Source: a virus. From it: 64,000 nucleotides of DNA. Shown here one piece after another: positions 63,263 through 64,000 of this stretch. Location: positions 89,701 through 153,700 of IMG/VR virus record IMGVR_UViG_3300025450_000015; one strand, 5' to 3'. Each line of letters begins with the position of its first letter. Positions within the stretch are counted from its first letter, which is position 1. The position numbers and the translations under genes are program-made. A model generated the notes under the pieces. The model had not been told where the DNA came from, did no database searches, and saw only the letters and a list, made by a program, of their open reading frames with translations.

Positions 63263-63268
63263 TATATA
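63263..63268 (-). promoter_or_regulatory. Variant late-type element before 67-aa gene, TATATA
   Basis: On the minus strand GCTATATAC places TATATA 4 nt before ATG 63258. It is one base off TAAATA but keeps the same spacing. Confidence 0.3.
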
Positions 63269-63303
63269 GCCGAATGGGTCTTACAGGATCAAAAAAATTG
63301 TGT

Positions 63304-63409
63304 GCGAAAAATTTTGGTGAAGTACTTGAGCTGGACCGAGGGGTATTTTACAGGGCAAAAACTTGGCTCGCGAAAAATTAAAAAGAAGTACTTATAGTTT
63401 TAGAGGGGT
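63304..63409. repeat. Two composite direct repeats, 66-bp period
   Basis: GCGAAAAATT-N5-GAAGTACTT-N10-GAGGGGT at 63304-63344 recurs as GCGAAAAATT-N5-GAAGTACTT-N9-GAGGGGT at 63370-63409. The AAGTACTT core is a palindrome. A degraded third copy of that part (GAAAATACTTC) starts at 63410. No gene covers this stretch. Confidence 0.8.
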
Positions 63410-63514
63410 GAAAATACTTCGGTACCCATGCAGTTTAGCTAGTTAATAAATCATTTTGTATATATATGCCCCGCCCTGGTCAAATTCTTCTTCATCACAC
63501 CGCCGACCTTGAGC

Positions 63515-63565
63515 CAAAAAAATCCCCAACATGACCGGGAGCGAATCGGATTTATCATGTTGGGG
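63515..63565 (-). terminator. Minus-strand Rho-independent terminator
   Basis: The 11-bp perfect stem CCCCAACATGA / TCATGTTGGGG (63524-63534 and 63555-63565) is followed on the minus strand by ATTTTTTTG. It would end the transcript of the gene stopping at 63662. A nested 3-bp stem and 9-nt loop inside is shared with the next hairpin. Confidence 0.85.
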
Positions 63566-63576
63566 ACCAACTGACT

Positions 63577-63643
63577 GCCTAGTGGGAGCGAATCACGCAG
63601 GCGTCTGTCTGCTGGGGCTGTTCTAGTATAGTAGTGCCCCAGC
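63577..63643 (-). ncRNA. Two hairpins in 3' UTR upstream of terminator
   Basis: Hairpin 63577-63602 pairs GCCT/AGGC outside and GTG/CAC inside around the 9-nt loop also present in the terminator hairpin (ATTCGCTCC on the minus strand). Hairpin 63611-63643 is a perfect 8-bp stem GCTGGGGC / GCCCCAGC with a 17-nt loop. Together with the terminator they form a structured 3' end or a small RNA. No known RNA family is recognised. Confidence 0.45.
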
Positions 63644-63661
63644 CTTACTGTATGCTAGCCC

Positions 63662-64000
63662 TTAGCGGCTACCACGCATACATGTAACCTCTGCTACTGC
63701 CCGCCATGTGTCTGGAAAGCTAACACGCAAGTCTGCTACCTTAAGTACTGTACGCAGGCTCAGCTCACGCATACGAGCCTTGTACTCGTCTACGAAGTTG
63801 ACTACATCCAGCTTGGCTTCATCCGATAAGTCATAGCTGTCTAACATGCCATGCTCAGTGACCACCTGCTTGATTCTGAGTACCTTCTCACGCTCTGTAT
63901 CAATAGTCAAGTCCAAGTAGTGGCAACGTGACTCCAATGCTTCCAAGTGATCCTGTAGCTTCTTGCTCTTCACGTGATCGAACTTGATGTTGGTAATAAA
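63662..64000 (-). CDS. Helical protein, 5' part outside window
   Basis: The frame is open from 64000 down to the stop at 63662, reading FITNIKFDHVKSKKLQDHLE at its visible start, so the gene begins beyond the window. A GTG at 63973 could also start a 103-aa product but nothing supports it. The visible part is helical and charged (CHYLDLTIDTEREKVLRIKQ, LSDEAKLDVVNFVDEYKARM). No family is recognised. Downstream on the same strand lie three hairpins, the last a terminator. Confidence 0.5.
   Translation of the reverse strand, partial: FITNIKFDHVKSKKLQDHLEALESRCHYLDLTIDTEREKVLRIKQVVTEHGMLDSYDLSDEAKLDVVNFVDEYKARMRELSLRTVLKVADLRVSFPDTWRAVAEVTCMRGSR

Larger units (their letters stand above)
63259..63661. 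other. 403-bp intergenic region with regulatory repeats
   Basis: This is the only gap over 300 bases in the window. From left to right it holds the start region of the 67-aa gene (minus), the two composite direct repeats, an AT-rich stretch (63440-63470), and the minus-strand hairpin cluster ending the gene at 63662. No convincing plus-strand gene or tRNA is present; a short frame at 63194-63397 covers the repeats and lacks a ribosome site. Confidence 0.6.

Noticed and set aside
63577-63602. Possible tRNA T-arm (TTCGCTC loop on the minus strand).
   Set aside because: The closing 53-61 pair would be A-C, position 58 is not A, and no acceptor, D or anticodon arms can be drawn around it.
1-64000. 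Search for photosystem genes, integrase, transposase, tRNAs or toxin-antitoxin pairs.
   Set aside because: No sequence with the expected motifs was found, so neither a cyanobacterial host nor lysogeny can be supported from this window.

Overview
The window is a 64 kb piece of a lytic, T4-like contractile-tailed phage (Caudoviricetes), most like the T4-related phages of marine and freshwater bacteria. Recognisable T4 gene equivalents are neck gp13/gp14, sheath stabiliser gp15, dNMP kinase gp1, sheath gp18, tube gp19, head-completion nuclease gp4, terminase gp16/gp17, gp32, UvsX, UvsY, UvsW, clamp-loader gp62, primase gp61 and helicase gp41. Promoters of the T4 late type (xTAAATA) occur on both strands. 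The DNA is AT-rich. No photosynthesis gene, tRNA, integrase or CRISPR array was seen, so the host cannot be named. The genome continues past both window ends, because the first and last genes are cut.

Layout. (1) 1-13.2 kb holds a giant (>3,600 aa) repetitive fibre or structural protein, a small virion protein and a tail fibre with a C-terminal S74 chaperone. (2) 13.25-17.4 kb is an unusual modification cassette: a fibre-type small protein ending in a Cys-Asn repeat, a radical SAM/SPASM enzyme, an Ig-like protein and a flavin-dependent halogenase relative. (3) 17.3-31.0 kb carries Nudix, gp15 and gp14 on the minus strand, then gp13, gp1, an HNH gene, gp18, gp19, a second tube-fold protein, gp4, gp16 and two putative internal head proteins. 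(4) 31.0-36.6 kb holds gp17 and three head-associated unknowns. (5) 36.7-51.9 kb is the replication/recombination block: gp32, uvsX, uvsY, uvsW, two 2OG-Fe(II) oxygenases, gp62, a zinc-finger protein, a miniature DNA polymerase III alpha-like protein, gp61, a NodU-type carbamoyltransferase and gp41. (6) 51.9-60.8 kb is a second fibre/structural block ending in an 1,802-aa protein. (7) 60.9-64 kb holds small unknown genes, a third 2OG-Fe(II) oxygenase, a DUF6321-like protein, and a 403-bp non-coding region with direct repeats and a hairpin cluster.

How it works together. Early/middle genes copy and recombine DNA (gp41-gp61 primosome, gp62 clamp loading, gp32/UvsXYW recombination, gp1 for nucleotides). 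Late genes build head, neck, tail and fibres and package DNA (gp16/gp17, gp4). The 13-17 kb cassette looks like chemistry applied to a virion surface protein.

Most notable observations: (a) the Cys-Asn fibre protein beside a radical SAM/SPASM maturase and a halogenase relative with altered catalytic residues; (b) about ten genes on both strands whose late promoter element ends 4-5 nt before the ATG with no Shine-Dalgarno sequence, predicting leaderless late mRNAs; (c) a 189-aa protein keeping the Pol III alpha catalytic aspartates; (d) prohead-protease-like LxE sites at the N-termini of several head-region proteins; (e) a duplicated hairpin loop with compensatory stem changes near 63.6 kb. 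Calls rest on reading the sequence and remembered family motifs; no database search was run.
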